From assembly GCF_036324505.1 (NCBI RefSeq), contig NC_086352.1, forward strand, positions 19,527,637-19,591,636: 64,000 nt of DNA, given 5' to 3'. Position 1 is the stretch's first letter, and each line of letters starts with the position of its first letter. The notes below the pieces were generated by a model, which had not been told where the DNA came from, searched no databases, and was given only the letters and a program-made list of their open reading frames with translations. The stretch is from Eleginops maclovinus (lineage: Eukaryota; Chordata; Actinopteri; Perciformes; Eleginopidae). Positions 37,401 through 48,414 of this stretch are shown in pieces. The translations under genes were made by a program, and so were the position numbers.

Positions 37401-38149
37401 AACTCGCATGTTTCACTAATATGTTTATAAGAAGCAATAAATAGTTTGAGTTTGGCGTCTAGGCCCGGCCCTCATCACTCCACATATTTACATAGAACAT
37501 TGAGTGATGATTAGATAACTAACCCCCCAAGCCTACAGGTGGAAGCTGGAGTGGTGGTGTGTTCATGTTGGCGAGCTTCGCCAACATGAACACAGCAGTA
37601 GCGAGGTGAATGCATTAGCAGCGTGTAAGCAGCAGCAGTAGCAGCAGCAGCATTAGCGAGGCAGAGGTAGGCAGATCTGACAGCTTAAATAGAGCGCCAG
37701 ATTTAGGAGACGTTTGGTTGCAAGCGTGGCGAGGGGCATTATGTGCGAGTGCATCATTTGTGCTCGAGTTGACTGCCTGAACTAGCTCGCAGGTTTCCTC
37801 CCCATTTGTTGTACCTGCTCACAGTTTCTGATTTATTATGGATACTTATAAATTACCTTTGGATTTGCATCCATTACATTAAAAGTTTCCTGAGTGGTAC
37901 TTGAAATTAATAGCTTTTATTTGCTATAATATTGTGATTTTCTATCATTTAATTGTAGAAAAATATACATTTCATTCTCCAAACCAATATATTCTCATCT
38001 TTTTTTTTTTTTAAAGGGAACAAGGGTTCAGCAGTGTATCGGAAGCAGTTGGAGCAGATCACAGGGGAGCAGATGAGTCATCTAATAAGCAGGGCATGCT
38101 GAAAGAGATGGTAAATGCTAACACACTAATTGCTACACAGCACCTGTAG
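28500..38149 (+). CDS. dhodh: Dihydroorotate dehydrogenase (quinone), mitochondrial
   Basis: Nine coding exons: 28500-28517, 29742-29954, 30047-30246, 33602-33684, 33962-34149, 34888-35001, 36648-36801, 36917-37076 and 38017-38149, giving 420 aa (human 395). The enzyme oxidises dihydroorotate to orotate, passing electrons to ubiquinone at the inner mitochondrial membrane, step four of pyrimidine synthesis. Exon 1 codes only MAGHMK. A single N-terminal membrane helix follows ([20 protein letters not shown]). The class 2 barrel shows [47 protein letters not shown] with the catalytic-base serine, [15 protein letters not shown], and the FMN phosphate loop [11 protein letters not shown] ... [11 protein letters not shown]. 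The C-terminus passes the usual end (GADHRG) by about 26 residues. Introns 1, 2, 5 and 8 carry repeats. Confidence 0.96.
28880..29000 (+). repeat. Teleost dispersed repeat (AAGTACTGTACTT type)
   Basis: GTACATTCACTTAAGTACTG and the following TATGCTACTTTATGA match the beginning of the same common teleost repeat as 23495-23605. It is a fragment in dhodh intron 1; no ORF. Confidence 0.45.
30420..32320 (-). mobile_element. L1-clade LINE remnant (ORF2 reverse transcriptase part), antisense in dhodh intron 2
   Basis: A 521-codon frame (32302-30737) codes for a non-LTR reverse transcriptase: [56 protein letters not shown] and the catalytic LFADDVLVF (FADD box, near 31630), then thumb and C-terminal regions. 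A separate frame (30697-30512) has the C-terminal zinc-knuckle end, [20 protein letters not shown] frameshift near 32190 disrupts the upstream part, another change or deletion separates the two frames near 30710-30740, and the endonuclease domain and 5' end are missing. It is a dead, 5'-truncated copy. The frame being open over 1.5 kb suggests moderate age. Confidence 0.9.
32923..33373 (-). mobile_element. Internally deleted Tc1/mariner element, copy A (451 bp)
   Basis: Ends are CACTGCCCGGCCACAAAAAA at 32923 and its complement at 33373, after TA on the left; the right flank reads TG, a probable change from TA. The inside keeps the C-terminal part of a Tc1 transposase on the minus strand: [35 protein letters not shown] and [12 protein letters not shown]. 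The N-terminal DNA-binding domain and first catalytic Asp are missing. It lies in dhodh intron 2 and is related to copy B at 35508-36031. Confidence 0.88.
34150..34887. other. dhodh intron 5
   Basis: AT-rich intron between 34149 and 34888. No transposon ends, RNA gene or extra exon recognised. Confidence 0.5.
35508..36031 (-). mobile_element. Internally deleted Tc1/mariner element, copy B (524 bp)
   Basis: Starts CACTGCCCGGCCCCAAAAAA at 35508 and ends at 36031 with the diverged complement (GGCTGGGCTGTG), flanked by TA on both sides. The minus strand keeps a larger transposase part than copy [37 protein letters not shown] and [16 protein letters not shown]. It lies in the dhodh intron between 35001 and 36648, directly before a short TA run and a different Tc1-type fragment. 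Confidence 0.88.
36047..36245 (+). mobile_element. Fragment of another Tc1-type miniature element
   Basis: ACACAGTCACGGAAAAAGTT followed by AAGAGATCACTTCAGC, TTTATTATTTATAGGTATGT and CCATGAACTACTGACAAATT matches, from memory, the end of a common teleost Tc1-like miniature repeat. Only one end is recognisable. It abuts the TA run (36031-36047) shared with copy B, so two insertions targeted the same AT-rich spot. Confidence 0.55.
37430..37830. repeat. GC-richer repeat-like block with perfect hairpin, dhodh last intron
   Basis: This block differs in composition from the AT-rich intron around it. It holds a perfect hairpin at 37558-37594 (17-base arms, 3-base loop), a GCAGCAGTAGCAGCAGCAGC stretch near 37629, and GGCGAGGGGCATTATGTGCG, which looks like part of a dispersed teleost repeat. 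No ORF. Family not identified. Confidence 0.45.
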
Positions 38150-38742
38150 CTGCCATCATCTAATCAGGCAACATGATCCTGAACTTTTCCTGAACTTTGG
38201 TGAATGCTGAGGATTGTCTGTCCGTCCACGTGATCTCAAGGATGAGATATGGGCTGAACTGGGAGCTGTTGAAACCATATTTTAGGTATTTGTGTCGAGA
38301 AAATTCTGAATGCACCTAGTCTCACCTTTACTTGAACATATAAACAACGTCGTTATTCAAATCTTTTATGTTTTATAAGGAAACTGAGGTTTGTTTCTGT
38401 TTGTTACACGTTGATCATTTGTTACAGTGTAACAGCAGTAAGTGTTTCTCAAATGCATTGTGACTCCAAAGTGCTTAAACTCTTCAAACAAATATCATCA
38501 CATTTTTTACAGACATTGTACAAACTAAAATCTAGTTTATAAAGAAGATATCTAATCTGATGTTAAATAGATAAAGCAGCAAAACGTGATCGTTATCATG
38601 CATTTTAGAAATTGTTTTGCGCTCATATGATCTAAATTTAAATCTGGCACGTTTAAAAATGGATTGTTTGTGAATGAATGGCAGTGTGTCATGTGCTTGG
38701 CAACAGATCTACATTTCACTTGATTTCCCTGATAAAACTTCA

Positions 38743-38748
38743 AATAAA
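38743..38748 (+). terminator. Candidate dhodh polyadenylation signal
   Basis: AATAAA lies about 600 bases after the dhodh stop and is followed by a GT/T-rich stretch (TGTTTGTTCCAGTGTG). A second candidate is at 38993-38998. Which is used is not known. Confidence 0.35.
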
Positions 38749-38998
38749 AAATGTTTGTTCCAGTGTGAGATATCAACAACTGGAATCAAACTGTTGTAGG
38801 ATGATGATAACAAACATAATAATAATCTGTGTCCCGACCAAATGGCAATACATTTAACTGCTATTATATAACTGTATTTTGACACATCTTAAACATGATT
38901 GTCTGATTAAAAAATAAGAATTAAATGCTCCCCATAATATATAACCCTGCAATAGCTTGTGTAGAGTATCCTGTTTCGTCTGTTTAGAATGAAATAAA

Positions 38999-41900
38999 AA
39001 ATGATTGGTTTATTGTCCATCTAAAACAGACTTGCTATCACTACATTTTCCAGTTATTTGATTCAGGCTGTTTGAACCATCTTTTCATACGGCAGTCAGG
39101 CTGCTGTTATGAAGGTTTAATTGTGGGAGGAACTACAGATATCTTTTATTGAGAGAAATGTTGTTTGCCTGATGAGAATTTCATCAACTGACCCCTCCTC
39201 GTTATCTCCAGCAGGAGGAAACAGTCCATTGTCAATGATTCAAAAGCTGTTTAGCCTTGAAATACCAAGTGGAATTGCCATGTTCCTGACAGCAGTAGAA
39301 AAATACCTTCAAGTCTTTAAAGGCTGAACTCTCTCTCCCGGATGCTGTTATTTGGTGTGGACAATGTGGCGTAAAGGCCTCTCAAAACTAGCGGGTGCTG
39401 CTTCTTTTATTGATATCCTTGGGTTTTTCCTACCTCATCGCCACAGATAGCCTTTCCCACTTGATAATCCCAGAATAAGCGTTAGATATAGCCAGTGATG
39501 TTGGCAGGCCTATGAGGGTCAGCTGTGAGAAGCCAGGCACATCCTTCATCCTCCTCCCTGAGGCCAAACACAGACAGGCTCATATGTATGTGATGTCACC
39601 AGTGAGGAAAGGTAATGCTTGATGCTTGTTCTATCAGTCCAAATTCCAGAAGTGAAACACATTTCAGAAAATTTAAGCCAGCAAATGTGTCTATCCACAC
39701 TATTGGTGCTCGTTGCTCCACTGAAGGCAACATTATTTTGTCCACCACTTTCTTTCAAACTAAATATCTTAACTTGATGACTTGGCATGAAATGTGTTAC
39801 AGATATTGAAGTGTGTTTTTTTTATATTGAAATGGATATCGGAAATAACTTGTTGAGTTACGTAAACACTGAATCCTCTTCTTAGTCAGTATACAGCGCT
39901 TTCATTGGTGGAACTTAAGCAGACCCATTCATATATATAAATAAAACATGAGTACCAAAGCATGTTAAAAGAATGAATTAGGCAACCCCTCAAACAGTCA
40001 CATAACAACCTGGAATTTCTTCAGACTTCTCTTATAGAGCAAAATGCAAAACTGTTGAGGAGTTTAGTGAAAGCCAGGCACAGCCTGCCACCCATCTGGC
40101 ACAGTTTCCTCTGTGAATTGTGTCAATGGCAGCATTGGAGGACGCTCGTAGAGTCGACACAGTGAATAAAGACGATGTAGGAAAATTCTCCAGAGTAAAC
40201 CTGCATTACATTGCCAAAGACTTTAAATGGATACACTCCTTCAAACCACAACTGTGACAGCAACCATAGAGAATAATTTCAGAGCCAGAGCATGAAAGCA
40301 TGAAAAAGGCCGTTCACATATGAGCCAAAAACAAATCTGTGAAGAAGGCAGAGAAAACTGCCTGATCTATAAGTGCCCACGGGATACAGATGATTGTATA
40401 TATCTGCTTAGACTCTTAAAAATAAAGAAAAGCTGCCAAAGACCCCGTACATGGTTTATGTTTTGGGATTGAGAATGGTTCAGAAAAATATATCTAGTCA
40501 GAAGTTCTTAAATCTCAAAGTAACCTCATAGTAATATTTTTGTGAATCCTGTTTGGTATACAAACAGCTATGAATGAAATGTAATTATTAAAAGACTATT
40601 GCCACCAATAAGAAATGCAAACATCCAGAGTTCCATTTGCTGAAGATTGTGACTATTGTATTTCCTCTGAAAACACCATTGTCTCCTGGAGGCGAGAGGC
40701 GCACACACATGCAACAGCTGATAGCATGCCCTGCGTATTCATTGCAGAGCAAAGGATAAACTGGAGCTCTATTATCCCACTCCTCATCATTTGTGGCACC
40801 CACTTTTCCACAGCACATCCTATAGAAATGTATTCTGAAATGGCTTATAGCAAATAGTCCTGGAAAACCATTATTGAACTGTAATGGTCTTGAATTCAAC
40901 AAGGTCCTCTACAAATTGTGGAACATAGGTGAAAAATACAAGGACAAGGTGGATTATGATCATGTAACTCGGAGAGCTGCAGGTTTATTTCATTTCCATG
41001 AGGAGGAGGCGGTAGCTGCGAGGTCAGGGCAAACAAATAAGCATTACTGTTCCATTCCACTTACAACCTGGAAGTTATCTAAAGGATTGTATTTAACACA
41101 TGCTTAAGTAAGAGCATCGTTAAAATAAAAATGGTGTGAGAATTAGATAATAATTGTCTTAATACATATTAATTGTCAATTATATGTTGGTAACTTTAGT
41201 TTATTGAATTAGATGACATTTTTTTCACTAATCCCCCACAGGGTTAAGGCCACTGTGGTTAATGGTGTGCATCAATGTAGGATTAATAACATTGAACGTA
41301 TATGTATGAAGAATATCACATATGAACTTCCGGCTGCAAAAGCTTCAGAATCAGAAAGCATTTATTTATCCCGCAATTTATGGTGAATAAAGGCTTTCTC
41401 ATTCTGACTTACTGCATGTTAACCACTTGCAGAATCAAGGTGAGGCTACATAATTGCATCTGATTCAGCAAAAGCATCTGGTAGTATTTTCTAATCTGCA
41501 TCATGCACAATTTGTGTGAAAAAAGTGTCTCTCACTTAGCGCCTGTTTTTCCTACGTGCTTGTGTAGTCATTATAGCTCATTATACTTCTATCCTATAAG
41601 ACATTTTTCCCGACATTACAAACCTGGTTTTATTTCATATCTTGACAAATGTGGGTGAGTCACTAACATTTAGAGGAGACCATTTGACTGCGTACTGCTA
41701 TTTGGTTAGACGATCCTGTCCAAACAAACCCACATCAGTACCTCAACAGTTTAAACCAGCTTTACCACACCCTCTTTGTCTTGCATCACTTCACATAATG
41801 CAAATGAGAGCCGAGTTGCACAAAGATTACTATCCACTTTGACCACAATGCAGCCATGTTGCAAGCACTGGACACAGTCTTTCCTTTATTTTTCATCTCT

Positions 41901-43990
41901 ACAGTGAGGTTCAGTCTAAAGGTCTTTAGGGTGCACAATGTACAGAACAGTAGATTTGTGTCTGTATGGTGTATAAAAGAAGATAAAAGCCTAGTAGAAA
42001 ATAAGGCCAATTTTGTGTCATTATATCTGAACACCATAAACCTTGACACATTTTGAGAACATGCCTGCGGTGCAGTGTGACTGAACTTCTCAGCAAAGTG
42101 TCCTTCTGCAGATGGCTGTTTTCAAACCGAGAAGCCTCTAGCTACAGGAAGTCACAGGTGTGATGGAGGGACAAACTGCCCTAACTGATTACCGCTGACG
42201 AGAGTGTGTGCTTACATACAAAACACACAGAAGGCAGAGGGAAGCTAGAAGTATATAAATGAAAGAAAGGAGGAGGAACAAAGGAAAGGATGGAAAAGAA
42301 GATGTATAGATTTGGTTGAAGAAAGAGGATAAAGCAAAGTGCAGGGGAAGACGGAAACAAAAGTACAACGGTCCCACTTCAGAGGTTTCCCAAATATTAC
42401 TTTTTAACCTCTTCTATATTTAGCACTGTCCTGACGTTCTTTCAGGTTTTACATAACTCTCGTTTCCGACATAGCAAACACCCACTCACTGTCAGCCGTG
42501 CAGTACAGCCATATGGGACTTCAGCTCTCGTTAGACCAAGAAAGCGTAAAACAAGTCGGCTGAAAGGCATCAGAGATAACCATCATGTAACCTGGAAGTG
42601 GCTGCTATGTTAACCATAAAGGCAAAGTCTTAGGAGCTCTGTGACAAAAATATAACAAACTCTGTCCATCTTTACTGAGGCTTTACTCATAATCTGTTAT
42701 ATATATACAGGGAAAACTAAAGGTTTATTTAAAAGGCAAAATGAGATTCAAGTTTTTCAAATGTATAATACATAATATTTTACAGTGTTTATTTATTTAT
42801 TTGGATGTGACAGACTGATGATTCATTTTTAAAGCCAAAAAACTATTTTATGATTGCCCTGTCGCCGGAAACCTGTTGTGCTATTATACCACCTTCCACA
42901 AACACATTAAAACCTATGACACATTTTAAAGAGCAACCCCTCAGACTGAGGGTAGGCTGCAGCGACTGGACCTCTCAGGTTAACTGCAACAGTGATTTTA
43001 TTTAGGAAGCCTCTGTGTATTGGACAGGAGGGAGGATTCATAGAGGGCAGCATCAGCATGGACTCAAGGTACACTCAACACCAGAGCAGCAGCTTGTGCT
43101 CGTCTGAGGCTTGTACTGCTAGACCACGATATGAATAATCTAGGTGACATACCCTTGGGGTGTGAGAAGAAGCAAGACAGACAGCCAGTGATGAAGCTCG
43201 TGTTTAAGAGAAGCTTCTGCTCTTTCTTTTTTCAAGATGAAAACTTTCTTTGAGGATAGTGAGAGGAAGTCTGCATCAGCAAACAATCACAAACATCCTC
43301 CAAATCATGCTTTTTCAATTTCCCTCCACACAGCACTTAAGCAGTACCACTGATTGACGTATATATTATTCATAACGGAGAAAGAATGGGAATGCCGGCA
43401 AACAGAGAAGCAGTCAACTTTGCTAAGTTATAAGGCAAAGGAAAGTTTAAAGGGAACAGGCACCCAGTCCACATGTTTAAGAGATAACCTCACTATAGCA
43501 CTTCACATGATACCTGGATTAACATCAATCTTTTCGCAATGGACATATTTTGGTCAGGGACAGTGATACAATGGTTACTCGTGTTTTGCCATAGTTAAAT
43601 ATTGGTGGCTTTATACCATCGACTTTAGAACTGCATTTTGAGGATAAAGATATGAAGGTATTTCATGTTTCTTCAGTGTCATGTCATAGTTTGTTTGACT
43701 CCTGTACACCTGGCCAGCTATGGTTTATTGTTGCCAAAAAACAGCATCCCTTCAATATCACCCCTCTCAGCCATCTCTGCCTTTGCCCTTTCCTCTGTCG
43801 AGTCAAACACAGACAGCAGCCACAGGTGGTCTCTGTGCTTGATCAGTTCTGACACACATCTCTTGCCTTAAGAGCTTAGAGAGACAATTAAAAATGAGTT
43901 AGCACAATGAAACGGGAGAGGATAAAAAAGAAATAGGAAAGACCACAATACATAACCTTGCTTTGGCTACAAAGTGCTCTGACCTATGTC
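38999..43990. other. Gene-free region after dhodh
   Basis: No convincing coding exon on either strand; the longest frames (about 100 aa near 40.6-40.9 kb) have no recognisable domain. The part 40600-40870 is evenly composed and non-repetitive and could be a conserved non-coding element. A short fragment near 41344-41400 (TTCAGAATCAGAAAGCATTT) resembles a common fish repeat. Confidence 0.45.
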
Positions 43991-44007
43991 TTTTGCTGGT
44001 GGCAGTA

Positions 44008-44218
<211 letters not shown>

Positions 44219-46250
44219 TGTGTATTTGTCTTTCTGTCTGTCTGCTCGCACCTTTGTTTTGTTGTGGTGTAAATATAGTGATACGGTAGTCTGTCAAAAA
44301 TAGATAAGAAGGCCTCCCTGCTGTTGCCCTAGGACTCACACAATATGACAGATGGACATGTATTTATTATGTGGTTATGTTACTTAAAATCCACTCCTAC
44401 CTTTAACAATTTTCAGTTTATTTTTTATTTTCCTCAAGGCAGCTGGTCTGAGAGTGAGCTCAAGCGCACTATCCCCAGACATTTGACCACATTTAAATGA
44501 TTCTGACTAGCAAATAACCCTCATCCTGATTTTTTTTAACTTGAAAATTAGTCTCGAGGTTCTATGTTTAGCTCTCTTATAAGGGACTGAATTTGTGTTT
44601 TCCTTGTCGGATTGTTCCTGCACTTCAACACACCTTTTGATCAAATTCCCTCCAGGGTTTTCAGTCACGATCTGTGACACATGACATTAAAGTAACTGCC
44701 ATTTACGCACATTGTTTACGACACAGTCTTCCCTACGCAACAGAGTGAGGCAGACGTTATTGTTCCCTACGTACGTACATAGTGTCTTTGAGGTGTCGAG
44801 TGAGTGGTTAACTGCATTGTCTTAGGCTCTATTTATGAAATCACAAACAGCATTGTCATAATATCAAAAGTTATCCTTACATTTTAACCTTAAACAGACT
44901 TGAGGTAGGCGCAGCTTCTTAGATTAACACTAAATTACTATTCTTTAAATATCTCAAATCTTCTTTTGTTTACACAAACTACAGAGAGCTGCTTTTTAAA
45001 GGTGTCAGCAGTCAACAGGTCATGAGTTCAGCTCAAAAGACCCGGATTAATAGTCATTATATTTATATATTTTAAACTTGTTTGTCATATTTATTTTGCA
45101 AAAACATAGTTATTGTAAAAATCATTTTTAACCAATAGAAGCGCTACAGAGCTATATTTTGTAATGAAATCCCCATTTAGTTGTAACACATACCCGAATA
45201 CAATGAGGCGCACATTGGTTTCATGCTATTCCACTGAAATACATTTGGGTGTAATTTGGAACATGGATGTTAAAGTTGGTGTATTAGATCAGATTTATGA
45301 TTTACATTGTCAGGAAATGCTTACACATATGAACATTTTGCAGCTTGATGCCGTTATACATCCTTTCTTCATAATGTTGTTTGAAAACACACTTTCCCCT
45401 CCATTACGTATCTGTAAATATGTTATGGCCATTGCGAATTAGTACTTTATTAACATAATTTCTAGGGGATGTTCAACGCATGAGTATTAAGAGTCTCTAA
45501 AATGTGCATTCACCTTTGATTTTGGCCCAGAGGAAGGTAAATACAACCAGGCTCATTGATAAGACATTAAACTGACCTGTTGGTCTTATCTAGCTAAAGT
45601 AATGTAATACAACACGTTCAGACCTCAGGAGGTAATGAGAAAAGCCACTGAAGTGAATTCTGCAAATTTTCCACAACCATGTGAGTAAATCTACTACCAC
45701 AGTAGTTCGTGCATGAACGCTTTTGGACAGTGAGTAATGTTGTCAGCCAATAGCCTCCAAAGACACCAGGAACAAAGAGCATGATTCATAGACCTGTAAT
45801 ATATGGATATAAGGTAGTGATTCATGAGTGAGTCTGCACTGTCAATACAGATCAGGCTGTTCACATGAATATGCAAAAACTATATATAATATATATATAT
45901 ATATAAATATGGTGTTTGTGAATCATACTGTACAAAGGCTTCTTGGTTGCAAAGATCCTTAATTTATTCCCTCTCTTTCATTGTTTCTGGCCTTTTCCTC
46001 CACTGTCTTTTCAGTCTTGCCTTTCTCACTCGTAGTCTGCCTCACATCAAGGTCCGGATCAATGTATTTTATTTCGGTACTCAAGGTAGAGTATGCTTTT
46101 TATCACATCACTGCAGACATTGGCAGTCTGCCTCTAACCTCTTCCACCTTGCTCTCCAATGTCTTCTCAAATTGCGAGATAATACAAACATTATCATTTT
46201 AAAAACACATTTCCTTATCTTTTCAAACTACCTTTTAATACAATTGTATG
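44219..46250. other. Gene-free region
   Basis: AT-rich sequence with a short (TA)n tract at about 45881-45906. No coding exon or recognisable element was noticed before the L2-like fragment. Confidence 0.45.
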
Positions 46251-46254
46251 GCAT

Positions 46255-46525
46255 TAGGTTTGTCCTTCGCTGCAGCCTCCCCCACCCTCTGGAACTCCCT
46301 TCCCAGTCACATCCGAAAACCCAACACTCTGGAATCCTTCAAAAAATCTCTCAAAACTCACTTATTCAATCTAGCTTTCAAAATCGAATCAACTCCCCTC
46401 CCCCCCATTTTATTCCGCATTTAGGACTTTTGTTCTTTTTCTAAATTTTTCTGTTTTGATTTTATGTAAAGCGTCTTTGAGCATTAGGAAAAGCGCTATA
46501 TAAATCTTATGTATTATTATTATCA
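46255..46525 (+). mobile_element. L2-like LINE 3' end fragment
   Basis: One frame reads AAASPTLWNSLPSHIRKPNT then LESFKKSLKTHLFNLAFKIE, the typical C-terminal end of L2-type ORF2 proteins. It is followed by the characteristic tail AAAGCGTCTTTGAGCATTAG, GCGCTATATAAAT and short TTA repeats. The element is strongly 5' truncated. Only the last few dozen codons and the 3' UTR remain. Confidence 0.8.
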
Positions 46526-46564
46526 TTACATCTTTAGGCCGAGGATGTGCCATTTCACGTAACC

Positions 46565-46680
46565 TTTAATAAAAGTTACATTTCATTTAGCTGATGCTTT
46601 TATCCAAAGCAACTTACAAGAAGTTAAATCAACAATGAGAATACAAATTCAGAACAGCAAGGATCTTGCAATTGCATCAG
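46565..46680 (+). repeat. Common teleost dispersed repeat fragment
   Basis: TTTCATTTAGCTGATGCTTT followed by TATCCAAAGCAACTTACAAG is a phrase found very often in teleost genomes, just downstream of the L2-like tail. Family name not certain. Confidence 0.5.
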
Positions 46681-48414
46681 CTTCAAATGAGCAAAAAACG
46701 TTTTAAGGGCTACATACACAAAAGAGGACGAGTGTGTTTTTCTGCACAAGGTGCAGGCAAAACAAGTGGGTGCTTCTCCACATTACATAACATAACAAAT
46801 CTGATCCCAGTGGGGTTAAGTCAAAATGCTGACTCCGTTTTAATTGCTGAGGTTGTGAATATAACAGCAGTGAGCTGAGTGCATTACTGTCACACAGAAC
46901 CTCATTAAAACTCACAAATGAAATGTTTGCAAACACATTTATTATAATGCAATCTGATGCAAAATGATGCAATCACCCATGATGAATTATGCACTACTGA
47001 TACAACTCTGTACAGTGATTTAACATCAGCACAATAATAATCACTTGTTTTCTTACACAGAACCATCATAGTCAGGATGCTGAAGAACTTAAAGTTTTCC
47101 CTGATTGTGACATCAAAAAAGATGTGTTTTTGAGGGTCAACTTGCAGTACACAACAGCACCATTTGTATTTAAACAAAAGTATTTCATCAACATGCATGG
47201 GATTGTCAATCAGTTGATTTAAAGGAAAAGGTTTACATTTTGGGAAATATGCTTATTGATATTTCTGCTGGTACCATATCAAAAGGCATTTTTATTAGGA
47301 CAGAATTACATGCAACATTGCAACAATTGTGAAAATATATTTATATATATAACCTGAATGATAGGCGCAGTATGAAGGCCTGCTATAATCATGCTCTTTA
47401 TCCTATGTCTCGCTGTAAGCATCCTTTTCATTTAGTCTATAGTATAGACTATAGTATAGTTTATTTGTTAAAGCAGTAAACTTTATACTGACTCAAACGA
47501 TGTAAAAATCATCATTTAATTCACATAAATTACAGAAAACACAATATTATCCAACCTTCAATTTTGTCCAACCTTTAAAATAAAGCTTGGACAAAATGTA
47601 CATTGTTTTACATTTGGCACAATGCAAATGGCTTACATTGTAACTGGTAAAATCCATTTTGATCGTTTTAAAGCAATATGATGAAAAATAATGTAAGTCC
47701 CACAAACCGAATCTAATTTAAGATTTAGACTGCTGGCTGACATTTATATGCAATAACTCAAAGAGGACACAGTGGCAGGATTAATATCGATTAATATCCC
47801 CTCCACTGACATAAAACATGAACCAATATTGGTGCTGCTCCTGGAGATACACTTTTGGTCCCGCAACACACTTTTCAAAGACAAATATGGATATGGGAAA
47901 GACTTTTAATAAGGCTACAATTTAAAAGGTTCAAGAGCAAAAAGTTGCATCCCTGCATGAATTCATGTTTGAATGACCTTTGTTTGTTAATATGGTGTTA
48001 CATTTGAATTTAAGAGTAAAGTTTGACATTTCAGAACATGCACTTTCTTACCAAGAGTCAGGTTATATAAAAATATAACCACTCTCTTCTCGGATAAACA
48101 CTGTCAAAATGTAGCTCAATCTAGTAAGTAATCTAGATTTGCTTTGCATGGCTCTGTCAAAAGGTAACAAAATGTGCTAACCAGCTTGTTTAAAACTGAA
48201 AATGAGCACAGTAAACCTTGCTTATTATTCTGTACAAAAACTGTTAAAACAAAGAAGAGCAGAAAATGTAGAATATATACTGTATATAATATATAACCCC
48301 CTGCCTCTAAGTACATATGTACAATACAGAAGTTATCAGCAAGAAATGACATATTCGCAATATGCCAAGTTATTCCTTTTAAAATAAAATGAATGGAAAG
48401 CAACTTCAAGTCCC
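46681..48414. other. Intergenic region and likely 3' UTR of the GPCR gene
   Basis: AT-rich, no coding exon recognised. The part closest to 48415 is expected to include the GPCR 3' UTR on the minus strand, but no clear polyadenylation signal was picked. Confidence 0.4.

Noticed and set aside
45947..46444. 165-codon plus-strand frame
   Set aside because: Chance frame; the recognisable L2-like protein end is in a different frame of the same stretch.
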